The notes below the pieces were generated by a model. That model was given only the letters and a program-made list of their open reading frames with translations. It searched no databases and was not told the origin of the DNA. This document shows positions 13,387 through 24,965 of a stretch of DNA of 64,000 nucleotides, in pieces. The stretch comes from Calliopsis andreniformis. Its lineage: Eukaryota > Arthropoda > Insecta > Hymenoptera > Andrenidae. The position numbers and the translations under genes are program-made. Position 1 is the first letter of the stretch. Every line of letters starts with the position of its first letter. The stretch is taken from contig NW_027480601.1 of the NCBI RefSeq assembly GCF_051401765.1, positions 682,001-746,000 of the forward strand, written 5' to 3'.

Positions 13387-13848
13387 ATGTCAACCCTCAA
13401 TCCTCCATCCTCAATACTCAACCATCAATCCTCAGTTCTCAATACTCAATAGAATATCCTGAATTCTCATGGTTCAATACTCAATCCGCAATATTCAATA
13501 ATCAAATCTCAATCCCCAAACATCAATTCTCAATACTCAATCCTCAACACTCAGTTCTCTCTCTTCAATCCTCAATCCTCAATCCTCAATCTTCAATCGT
13601 CAACACTCAATCTTCAATCCTCAATCCTCAATTCTCAATCCTCAATGCTCAATGCTCAATCCTCAATCCCCAATCCTCAATCCTCAATAATCAGTCCTCA
13701 ATCTTCAGTCCTCAATACCCAATCCTCAGTCTTCCATCCTCAATCCTCAATCCTCAATCCTCAATCCTCAATCCTCAGTCCTCAAACCTCAATCCTCATC
13801 CTCAATTCTCAATTCTCAATCCTCAATCCTGAATCCTCAATCTCAATC

Positions 13849-13968
13849 CTCAATAATCAATCTCCTATCCTAGATCCTCAATCTACAATACTCTATCCTT
13901 AATCCTCTATATTCAATCCTCTATCCCCAGTCCACAATCTTCAATCCCCAAAGCTCAATAATCAATCC
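13849..13968. repeat. M3 module (type example)
   Basis: M3 is a stretch of about 120 bp. In order it holds CAATAATCAATCTCC, TATCCTAGATCCTC, ATACTCTATCCTTAATCC, ATATTCAATCCTCTATCCCC, CCACAATCTTCAATCC and CCCAAAGCTCAATAATC. Full or partial copies lie near 5.46, 13.21, 13.87, 21.10, 23.36, 24.13, 28.50, 34.72, 35.47, 36.31, 37.43, 39.41, 39.92, 41.67, 42.19, 42.81, 43.33, 44.46, 46.43, 46.94, 48.69, 49.21, 49.83, 50.35, 51.48, 54.68, 55.15, 58.35, 59.64, 60.14, 60.47 and 62.36 kb. Confidence 0.8.
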
Positions 13969-14029
13969 TCAATCCTCAGTCCTCAATCCCCAATCCTCAG
14001 TCCTCAATCCTCAATCCTCAGTCCTCAAT

Positions 14030-17000
14030 CCTCAATCCTCAATACTCAATCTTCAATCCTCAGTCCTCAAACCTTAATTCTGAATTCTCTATCCTGAATT
14101 CTCAATCTCCAGCTCGCAGTCCTCAACAATCAGTAGTCAATCCTCAATCCTCAATAGAATATCCTCAATTCACAGTTTTCAATACTCAATACTCAATCTG
14201 CAACCTACCAACCTCTATCCACAAACATCAATTCTCATCACCCAACCCTCAACACTCAGTCCTCAATGTTCAATCCTCAATCCTCAATTCTCAATCTTCA
14301 TTCCTCAATACTGAATCCTCAATACTCAATACACAATCTTCAATCCTCAATCCTCAATCCTCAATCCTCAATCCTCAATCCTCAATCCTCAATCCTCAAT
14401 CATCAATCCTCAATTTTCAATACTCAATCCTCAATCCTCAATCCTCAATCCTCAATACTCAACCATCAATCCTCAATTCTCAATACTCAATAGAATATCC
14501 TGAATTCTCAGTATTCAATACTCAAACCTCAATCCTCAACCCTCAGCCCTCATCCTCCACCCTCAATCCTCAATCCTCAAACCTCAACCTTCAATCCTCA
14601 ATACTCAATCTTCGATCCTCAGTCCTCAACCCTCAATCCTCAATACTCAATCTTCTATCATCAATACTCAATCTTCAATCCTCAATTCTCAATCCTCAAT
14701 CCTCAACCCTCAATCCTCAATATTCAACACAAAACCATCAACCATCAATTCTCAATACTCAACCATCAATCCTCAATCCTCAGTCCTCAAATCTCAATTC
14801 CGAATCCTCAATCCTGAATGCTCAATCTTCAGCCCTCAGTCCGCAACAATCAATTGTCAAATCTCAATCCTCAATAGAATATCCTCAATTCACAGTTTTC
14901 AATACTCAATCCCCAATCTTCAATTTTCAAATCTCAATACACAGACATCAATTCTCATCACTCAACTCTGAACACTCAGTCCTCGATCTTCAATCCTCAA
15001 TCCTCAATCATCAATATTCAATCCTCCATACTCAATCGTCAATCCTCAATCCTCAATCATCAATCCTCAATCCTCAATCCTCAGTCATTAATCCTCAATC
15101 TTCAATACTCAATCCTCAATCCTCAATCCTCAATCCTCAATTCTCAATCCTCAAACATCATTCCTCAAACCTCAATCCTCAACCCTCAGTGCTCATCCTC
15201 CATCCTCAATCCTCAATCCTCAATCCTCAATCTTCAATCCTCAATACTCAACATTCGATCCTCAATCCTCAGTCCTCAATCCTCAAACCTCAATCCTCAG
15301 TCCTCAATCCTCAATCCTCAATCCTCATACCTCAATCCTCAACCGTCAGTCCTCGTCCTCAATCCTCAATATTCAATCATCAATAATCAGTCTTCAATCC
15401 TCAATCCTCAATCCTCAATCCTCAATCCTCAATCCTCAATCCTCAATCCTCAATCCTCAATCCTTAATGTTCAATCCTCAATACCCAATCATCAATCTTC
15501 AATCCTCAATCCTCAACCCACAATCCTCAATCCTCAATCCTCAATCCTCAATCCTCAGTCCTCAAACCTCAATCCAAAATTCACAATCCTGAATCCTCAA
15601 TCTTCAGCCCTGAGTCCTCAACCATCAATAGAATATCCTCAATTCACAGTCTTCAATACTCAATACTCAATCTTCAACCCTCAATCCTCAATCCTCAATC
15701 CTCAATCCTCATTCTTCAATCCTCAATACCCAATCCTCAATCCTCAATCCTCAATCTTCAATCCTCAATCCTCGATCCTCAATCCTCAATCCTCAATCTT
15801 CAATCCTCAATGCTCAATCTTCAATCCTCAATCCTCAATCCTCAATCCTCAATCCTCAATCCTCAATCCTCAATCTTCAATCCTCAATACTCAATCTTCA
15901 ATCCTCAATCTTCAATCTTAAGTCCTCAATCCTCATTCTCCAATCCTCAACAACCAATCCTCAGTCTTCAATCCCAAATCCTCAATCCTCAATTCTCAAT
16001 CCTCAATCCTCGATCCTCAGACTTCAAACATCAATACTCAGCCCTCAAACCTGAATCCCGAATCCTCAAACCTGAATCATCAATCTTCAGCCCTCAGTCC
16101 TCAACAATCATTTGTCAATCCTGAATCCTCAACAGAATATCCTCAATTCACTGTTTTCAATACTCAATGCTCAATCTGCAATCTTCAAATCTCTATCCAC
16201 AAACATCAATTCTAATCACTCAACCCTCAACACTCAGTCCTCAATGTTCAATCCTCAATTCTCAATTCTCAATCTTCAATCCTCAATCCTCAACCCTCAA
16301 TCCTCAATCCTCAACCCTCAATCTTCAATCTTCAATCCTCAATCCTCAATCTTCAACCCCAAATCCTCAATCCTCCATCTTGAATCCTCAATCCTCACTC
16401 CTCAATCTCCAATCCTCAATACTCATCCATCAATCCTCAATTCTCAATCCTCAATCCTCAATGTTCAATCCGCAATACCCAATCCTCAATCTTCAATACT
16501 CAATCCTCAATCCTTAATCATCAATCCTCAATCTTCAATCATCAACCCTCAATCTTCAATACTCAATCGTCAATCCTCAATCCTCAATCCTCAATCCTCA
16601 ATACCCAACCATCAATCCTCAATTCCCAATACTCAATAGAATATCCTGAATTCTCAGGATTCAATACTCAAACCTCAATCCTCAACCCTCAGCCCTCATC
16701 CTCCATCCTCAATCCTCAATCCTCAACCCTCAGTCCTCAACGTCCAATCCTCAATACCCAATTCTCAGACTTCAATCCTCAATCATCAATCCTCAATCCT
16801 CAATCCTCAATCCTCAATCCTCAATCCTCAGTCCTCAAACCTCAATCCTGAATCCTCAATCCTGAATCCTCAATCTTCAGCCCTGAGTCCTCAACAATCA
16901 GTTGTCAATCCTCAATCCTCAATAGAACGTCCTCAATTCACAGTTTTCAATACTCAATAGTCAATCTGCAATCTTCAGATCTCTATACACAAACACCAAT

Positions 17001-18050
17001 TCTCATCACTCAACCCTCAATACTCAGTCCCCAATCCTCAATCTTCAATTGTCAATCCTCAATCCTCAATCCTCAATCTTAATTTTCAATCCTCAATACT
17101 CAATCTTCAATCCTCAATCCTCAATCCTCAATCCTCAATCCTCAATCCTCAACCCTCAATCCTCAATCCTCAATCGTCAATCTTCCATCCTCAATACTCA
17201 ATCTTCAATCCTCAATCATCAATCCTCAATCCTCAATCCTCAACCCTCAATCCTCAATCCTCAATCCTCATTCTTCAATCCTCAATACCCAATCCTCAAT
17301 CTTCAATCCTCAATCCTCAATCCTCAATTCTCAATCCTCATTCCTCAGTCCTCAGTCCTCAAACCTCAATCCTCAACCCTGAGCCCTCATCCTCAATCAT
17401 CAATCCTCAATCCTCAATCGTCAATAGAATATCATCAATTCACAGTTTTCAATACTCAATACTCAATCTGCAATCTTCAAATCTCTATTCACAAACATCA
17501 ATTCTCATCACTCAACCCTCAACGCTCCGTCCCCAATCCTCAAACTTCAATCCTCAATCCTCAATCCTCAACCCTCAATCCTCAATCCTCAATCTTGAAT
17601 CCTCAATATTCAATCCTCAATCCTCAATCCTCAATCACCAATCCTCAATCTTCAACACTCAAGCCTCAATCCTCAATCCTCAATCCTCAATCCTCAATCT
17701 TCAATCATCAATCCTCAATCTTCAATACTCAATCCTCAATCCTCAATCCTCAATCCTCAATACTCAACCATCAGTCCTCAATTCTGTATACTCAATAGAA
17801 TATACTGAATTCTTAGTAGTCAATACTCAAACCTCAATCCTCAACCCTCAGCCCTCATCCTCCATCCTCAATCCTCAATCCTCAAACCTCAATCTTCAAT
17901 CATCAATACTCAATCTTCGATCCTCAATGCTCAACCCTCAATCCTCAATCCTCAATCCTCAGTCATGAATACTTAATCTTCAATACTCAGTCCTCAATCC
18001 TCAATCCTCAATACTCAATCTTCAATCTTCAATCCTCAACACTCAATACT
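14030..18050. repeat. Large segmental copy, version 2, with internal deletion
   Basis: This is a second copy of 6.15-12.42 kb. It carries 147 bp not present in version 1 (about 15,728-15,874). Part of that segment (CTCGATCC, then CAATGCTCAATC) is also found near 58.63 and 63.74 kb, so loss from version 1 is likelier than gain here. At about 16,720 it jumps from sequence matching 8.7 kb to sequence matching 11.1 kb, missing about 2.4 kb. Over the matched parts only scattered single-base differences were seen, for example near 14,091 and 17,524. Confidence 0.8.
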
Positions 18051-18269
18051 GAATCCTCAATCCGCAGTCCTCAATCTTCAATCCTCAATACACAATCTTC
18101 AATCCTCAATATTCAACACACAACCCTCAACCTTCAATCCTCAATACTCAACCATCAATCCTCAATTCTCAATACTCAATAGAATACCCTGAAATCACAG
18201 TTTTCAATACTCAATCCTCACTCTTCAATCTTCAAGTTTCCATCCACAAACATCAATACTCATCACTCA

Positions 18270-19535
18270 ATCCTCAACACTCAGTCCTCAATCTTCAATC
18301 CTCAATCCTCAATCCTCAATCCTCAATCCTCAGTCATGAATACTCAATCTTCAATACTCAATCCTCAATCCTCAATCCTCAATCCTCAATACTCAATCCT
18401 TAATCCTCAATCTTCAATCCTCAATCCCGAGTCCTCAATCTTCAATCCTCAATGCTCAATCATCAATCCTGAACCGCCAGACCTCGTCCTCAATCCTCAA
18501 CCCTCAATCCTCAATCCTCAATCTTCAATCATCAATACTCAATCTTCAATCCTCAGTCTTCAATCCTCAGTCTTCAATCCTCAGTCCTCAATCCTCAATC
18601 CTCAATATTCAACACACAACCCCCAACCATCAATCCTCAATCCTCAATACTCAATAGAATACCCTGAATTCTCATGACTCAATACTCAATCCACAATATT
18701 CAATAATCAAATCTCAATCCTCAAACATCATTTCTCAACACTCAATCCTCAACACTCAGTCCTCTCTCTTCAATCCTCCATCCTCAATCCTCAATCCTCA
18801 AGCGTCAATCCTCAATCCTCAATCCTCAGTCCTCAGTCCTCAGTCTTCAATACTCAATCCTCAATCCTAAAATCCTCAATCCTCCATATTCAACACACAA
18901 CCCTCAACCATCTATCCTCAATGCTCAAACATCAATCCTCAATTCTCAATACTCAATAGGATATCCTGAATTCTCAGTTTTCAATACTCAATCCTCAATC
19001 TTCAATCTTCAAATCTCCATCCACAAACATCAATTCTCATCACTCAACCCTCAACACTCAGTCCCCAATCCTCAATCTTCATTCCTCAATCCTCAATCCT
19101 CAATCCTCAATCCTCAATATTCAACACACACCCATCTACCATCAATTCTCAATACTCAACCATCAATCCGCAATTCTCAATACTCAATAGAATATCCTGA
19201 ATTCTCATGATTCAATACTCAATCCACAATATTCAATAATCAAATCTCAATCCTCAAACATCAATTCTCAACACGCATTCCTCAACACTCGGTCCTCTCT
19301 CTTCAATCCTCCATCGTCTATCCTCTATCCTCAAGTGTCAATACTCAATCCTCAATCCTCAACCCTCAATCGTCAGGCCTCATACCTCAATTCCGAATCC
19401 TCAATCCTGAATGCTCAATCTTCATCCCACAGTCCGCAACAATCGATTGTCAATCCTCAATCCTCAATAGAGTATCCTCAATTCACAGTTTTCAATACTC
19501 AATCCCCAATCTTCAATCCTCAATCCTCAATCCTC
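18270..19535. repeat. 1,260-bp tandem pair, first unit
   Basis: This unit matches the next one at offset 1,274 before about 18,550 and 1,260 after it, because it carries an extra 14 bp (two heptamers containing TCAGTCT). Near 19,518 it leaves the M2 module early and drops straight to the simple repeat, so it lacks the right half of M2 that the second unit keeps. Confidence 0.85.
19439..19450. other. Perfect 12-bp palindrome ACAATCGATTGT in M2
   Basis: The M2 dyad is usually ACAATCAATTGT or ACAATCAGTTGT. Here one base makes it a perfect palindrome with a central ATCGAT. The same form is found at 20,699-20,710, 22,348-22,359, 37,036-37,047 and 44,057-44,068. No function is shown. Confidence 0.8.
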
Positions 19536-20800
19536 AATCCTCAACACTCAGTCCTCAATCTTCAATCCTCAATCCTCAATCCTCAATCCTCAATCCTCAA
19601 TCCTCAGTCATGAATACTCAATCTTCAATACTCAATCCTCAATGCTCAATCCTCAATCCTCAATACTCAATCCTTAATCCTCAATCTTCAATCCTCAATC
19701 CCGAGTCCTCAATCTTCAATCCTCAATGCTCAATCATCAATCCTGAACCGTCAGACCTCGTCCTCAATCCTCAACCCTCAATCCTCAATCCTCAATCTTC
19801 AATCATCAATACTCAATCTTCAATCCTCAGTCTTCAATCCTCAGTCCTCAATCCTCAATCCTCAATATTCAACACACAACCCCCAACCATCAATCCTCAA
19901 TCCTCAATACTCAATAGAATACCCTGAATTCTCATGACTCAATACTCAATCCACAATATTCAATAATCAAATCTCAATCCTCAAACATCATTTCTCAACA
20001 CTCAATCCTCAACACTCAGTCCTCTCTCTTCAATCCTCCATCCTCAATCCTCAATCCTCAAGCGTCAATCCTCAATCCTCAATCCTCAGTCCTCAGTCCT
20101 CAGTCTTCAATACTCAATCCTCAATCCTAAAATCCTCAATCCTCCATATTCAACACACAACCCTCAACCATCTATCCTCAATGCTCAAACATCAATCCTC
20201 AATTCTCAATACTCAATAGGATATCCTGAATTCTCAGTTTTCAATACTCAATCCTCAATCTTCAATCTTCAAATCTCCATCCACAAACATCAATTCTCAT
20301 CACTCAACCCTCAACACTCAGTCCCCAATCCTCAATCTTCATTCCTCAATCCTCAATCCTCAATCCTCAATCCTCAATATTCAACACACACCCATCTACC
20401 ATCAATTCTCAATACTCAACCATCAATCCGCAATTCTCAATACTCAATAGAATATCCTGAATTCTCATGATTCAATACTCAATCCACAATATTCAATAAT
20501 CAAATCTCAATCCTCAAACATCAATTCTCAACACGCATTCCTCAACACTCGGTCCTCTCTCTTCAATCCTCCATCGTCTATCCTCTATCCTCAAGTGTCA
20601 ATACTCAATCCTCAATCCTCAACCCTCAATCGTCAGGCCTCATACCTCAATTCCGAATCCTCAATCCTGAATGCTCAATCTTCATCCCACAGTCCGCAAC
20701 AATCGATTGTCAATCCTCAATCCTCAATAGAGTATCCTCAATTCACAGTTTTCAATACTCAATCCCCAATCTTCAATCTTCAAATCTCAATCCACAGACA
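19536..20800. repeat. 1,260-bp tandem pair, second unit
   Basis: Identical to the first unit over every row I compared from 18,561-19,518 (for example 18,661 against 19,921 and 19,321 against 20,581). It then continues with a full M2 module. It holds one 6-bp unit (CTCGTC, about 19,757) and one 8-bp unit (CTAAAATC, about 20,128). These cancel and leave the period an exact multiple of seven. Confidence 0.85.
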
Positions 20801-21269
20801 TCAATTCTCATCACTCAACCCTCAACACTCAGTCCTCAATCTTCAATCCTCAATGCTCAATCCTCAATCTTCAATCCTCCATACTCAACCTTCAATCCTC
20901 GATCCTCAATCATCAATCCTCAATCCTCAATCCTCAGTCATCAATCCTCAATCTTCAATACTCAATCCTCAATCCTCAATCCTGAATCCTCAATCCTCAA
21001 TCCTCATTCCTCAAACCTCAATCCTCAACCCTGAGTCCTCATACTCAATTCTCAATCCTCATTCCTCAATCCTCAATCTTCAATCCTCAATAATCAATCT
21101 CCTATCCTAGATCCTCAATCCCCAATACTCTATCATTAATCCTCAATATTCAATCCTCTATCCCCAGTCCTCAATCTTCAATCCCCAAAGCTCAATAATC
21201 AATCCTCAATCCTCAGTCCTCAATCCTCAATTCTCAATACTCAATGGAATATTCTGAATTCTCAGTTTT

Positions 21270-22570
21270 CAATACTCAAACCTCAATCCTCAACCCTCAG
21301 CCCTCATCCTCCATCCTCAATCCTCAATCCTCAAACCTCAATCTTCAATCATCAATACTCAATCTTCGATCCTCAATGCTCAACCCTCAATCCTCAATCC
21401 TCAATCCTCAGTCATGAATACTTAATCTTCAATACTCAGTCCTCAATCCTCAATCCTCAATACTCAATCTTCAATCTTCAATCCTCAACCCTCAATCCTG
21501 AATCCTCAATCCGCAGTCCTCAATCTTCAATCCTCAATACACAATCTTCAATCCTCAATATTCAACACACAACCCTCAACCTTCAATCCTCAATACTCAA
21601 CCATCAATCCTCAATTCTCAATACTCAATAGAATACCCTGAAATCACAGTTTTCAATACTCAATCCTCATTCTTCAATCTTCAAGTTTCCATCCACAAAC
21701 ATCAATACTCATCACTCAATCCTCAACACTCAGTCCTCAATCTTCAATCCTCAATCCTCAATCCTCAATCCTCAATCCTCAATCCTCAGTCATGAATACT
21801 CAATCTTCAATACTCAATCCTCAATCCTCAATCCTCAATCCTCAATACTCAATCCTTAATCCTCAATCTTCAATCCTCAATCCCGAGTCCTCAATCTTCA
21901 ATCCTCAATGCTCAATCATCAATCCTGAACCGTCAGACCTCGTCCTCAATCCTCAACCCTCAATCCTCAATCCTCAATCTTCAATCATCAATACTCAATC
22001 TACAATCCTCAGTCTTCAATCCTCAGTCCTCAATCCTCAATCCTCAATATTCAACACACAACCCCCAAGCATCAATCCTCAATTCTCAATACTCAATAGA
22101 ATACCCTGAATTCTCATGACTCAATACTCAATCCACAATATTCAATAATCAAATCTCAATTCTCAAACATCATTTCTCAACACTCAATCCTCAACACTCA
22201 GTCCTCTCTCTTCAATCCTCCATCCTCAATCCTCAATCCTCAAGCGTCAATCCTCAATCCTCAATCCTCAACCCTCAATCGTCAGGCCTCATACCTCAAT
22301 TCCGAATCCTCAATCCTGAATGCTCAATCTTCATCCCACAGTCCGCAACAATCGATTGTCAATCCTCAATCCTCAATAGAGTATCCTGAATTCACAGTTT
22401 TCAATACTCAATCCCCAATCTTCAATCTTCAAATCTCAATCCACAGACATCAATTCTCATCACTCAACCCTCAACACTCAGTCCTCAATCTTCAATCCTC
22501 AATCCTCAATCCTCAATCTTCAATCCTCCATACTCAACCTTCAATCCTCGATCCTCAATCATCAATCCTA
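21270..22570. repeat. Related copy of the 17.8-20.9 kb segment
   Basis: From 21,270 to about 22,240 this follows 17,820-18,800 at offset 3,449-3,456. It then skips to the sequence seen at 19,360/20,620 (CGTCAGGCCTCATACC, then M2 with the perfect palindrome). Its M2 core reads GAGTATCCTGAATTCACAG, mixing an M1-type G with the M2 right side. Confidence 0.75.
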
Positions 22571-22599
22571 AATCCTCAATCTTCAATACTCAATCCTCA

Positions 22600-24610
22600 A
22601 TCCTCAATCCTCAATCCTCAATCCTCAATCCTCAATCCTCAATCTTCAATCCTCAATACTCAATCGTCAAGCCTCAATCCTCAATCCTCATTCTTCAATC
22701 CTCAATCCTCAATACTCAATCCTCAATCTTCGATCCTCAGTACTCAATATTCAATCCTCAATCCTCAATCCTCAATTCTCAATCCTCAATCCTCAGTCCT
22801 CAGTCCTCAAACCTCAATCCTCAACCCTCAGCCCTCATCCTCAATCCTCATTTCTCAATCCTAAATCCTCAGTCCTCAGTCCTCAAACCACAATCCTCAA
22901 CCCTCAGCCCTCATCCTCAATCCTCAATCCTCAACCCTCAGTCCTCCGTCCTCAAACCTCAATCCTCAGCCCTCAGACCTCATCCTCGATCCTCAATCCT
23001 CAACCCTCAATCCTCAATATTCAATCCTCAATACTCAATCTTCAATCCTCAATCCTCAGTCCTCAAACCTCAATTCTGAATCCTTAATACTAAACCTTCA
23101 ATCCTCAATCCTCAGTCCTGAATACTCTACCATCAATTTTCAATCCTCAATCCCCAATGCTCAATCCTCAATCCTCATTCTTCAATCCTCAATACCCAAT
23201 CCTCAATCTTCAATCCTCTATCCTCAATGCTCAATTCTCAATCCTCAATCCTCAGACCTCAATCTTCAATCTTCAATACTCGATCTTCAACCCTCAATCC
23301 TCAATCCTCAGCCATCAATCCTCAATCCTGAATCCTCAATCTTCAATCCTCAATAATCAATCTCCAATACGAGATCCTCAATCCCCAATCCTCAATCCTT
23401 AATCCTCAATCTTGAATTCTCAATCCCCAGTCCTCAATCTTCAATCCTCGATGCTCAATCCTCAATCCTCGATACTCAGTCCTCAATCCTCAATCCTCAA
23501 TCCTCAAACCTCAAACCTCAACCGTCAGTCCTCGTCCTCAAATCTCAACCCTCAATCCTCCATCCTCAATCTTCAATCATCAATACTCAATCTTCAATCC
23601 TCAATCCTCAATCCTCAATCCTCAATCCTCAATCCTCAATCCTCAATATTCAACGCACAACCCTCAACCATCAATCCTCAATACTCAACCATCAATCCTC
23701 AGTTCTCAATACTCAATAGAATATCCTGAATTCTCATGGTTCAATACTCAATCCGCAATATTCAATAATCAAATCTCAATCCCCAAACATCAATTCTCAA
23801 TACTCAATCCTCAACACTCAGTTCTCTCTCTTCAATCCTCAATCCTCAATCCTCAATCTTCAATCGTCAACACTCAATCTTCAATCCTCAATCCTCAACT
23901 CTCAATCCTCAATGCTCAATGCTCAATCCTCAATCCCCAATCCTCAATCCTGAATAATCAGTCCTCAATCTTCAGTCCTCAATACCCAATCCTCAGTCTT
24001 CGATCCTCAATCCTCAATCCTCAATCCTCAATCCTCAATCCTCAGTCCTCAAACCTCAATCCTCATCCTCAATTCTCAATTCTCAATCCTCAATCCTGAA
24101 TCCTCAATCTCAATCCTCAATAATCAATCTCCTATCCTAGATCCTCAATCCACAATACTCTATCCTGAATCCTCTATATTCAATCCTCTATCCCCAGTCC
24201 ACAATCTTCAATCCCCAAAGCTCAATAATCAATCCTCAATCCTCAGTCCTCAATCCCCAATCCTCAGTCCTCAATCCTCAATCCTCAATACTCAAACCTC
24301 AACCCTCAACCGTCAGTCCTCGTCCTCAATCCTCAACCCCCAATCCTCAATCCTCAATCTTCAATCATCAATACACAATCTTCAATCCTCAATCCTCAAT
24401 CCTCAATACTCAATCCTCAATCCCCAATATTCAATACACAACCCTCAAACATCAATACTCAATACTCAATCATCAAACCTCAATTCTCAATTCTCAATAG
24501 AATATCCTGAATTCTCAGCCTTCAATACTCAATCCTCAATCTTCAATCTTCAAGTCTCCATCCACAAACATCAATTCTCATCACTCAACCCTCAACACTC
24601 AATCTTCAAT
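22600..24610. repeat. 2-kb segmental copy, version 1
   Basis: This matches about 33,900-35,940 at offset about 11,276 on the left and 11,352 further right. The difference is about 76 bp of extra sequence near 34.1-34.2 kb in the other copy. It contains the second copy of the 385-bp block and two M3 modules. Confidence 0.8.
23157..23541. repeat. 385-bp block, copy 2 of 9
   Basis: Distinguished by TCAGCCATCAATCC, by ATACGAGATCC in place of ATACTAGATCC, and by CTCGATACTCAG. Confidence 0.85.
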
Positions 24611-24965
24611 CCTCAATCCTCAATCCTCTATCCTCAATCCTCAATCGTCAGACTTCAATCCTCAATACTCAATCTTCAATTCTCAATCCTCAGTCCACAA
24701 TACTCAATCATCAATCCTCAGTCCTCAAACCTCAACCCTGAATCCTCAATCCTGAATCCTCAGTCTTCAGCCCTCAGTCCTCAACAATCAGTTATCAATC
24801 CTCAATCCTCAATAGAATATCATCAATTCACTGTTTTCAATACTCAATGCTCAATCTGCAATCTTCAAATCTCTATCCACAGTCATCAATTCTCATTACT
24901 CAACCCTCAACACTCAGTCCCCAATCCTCAATCTTCAATATTCAATCCTCAATCCTCAACCCTCA

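Noticed and set aside
15728..15874. 147-bp indel equal to a nucleosome core length
   Set aside because: 147 is simply 21 heptamers; one such event is not evidence of nucleosome-related cutting.
18400..18430. Homeodomain (TAATCC) sites from TTAATCC variant units
   Set aside because: TTAATCC is one of many single-base variants of the heptamer; the occurrences look like chance and have no special spacing.
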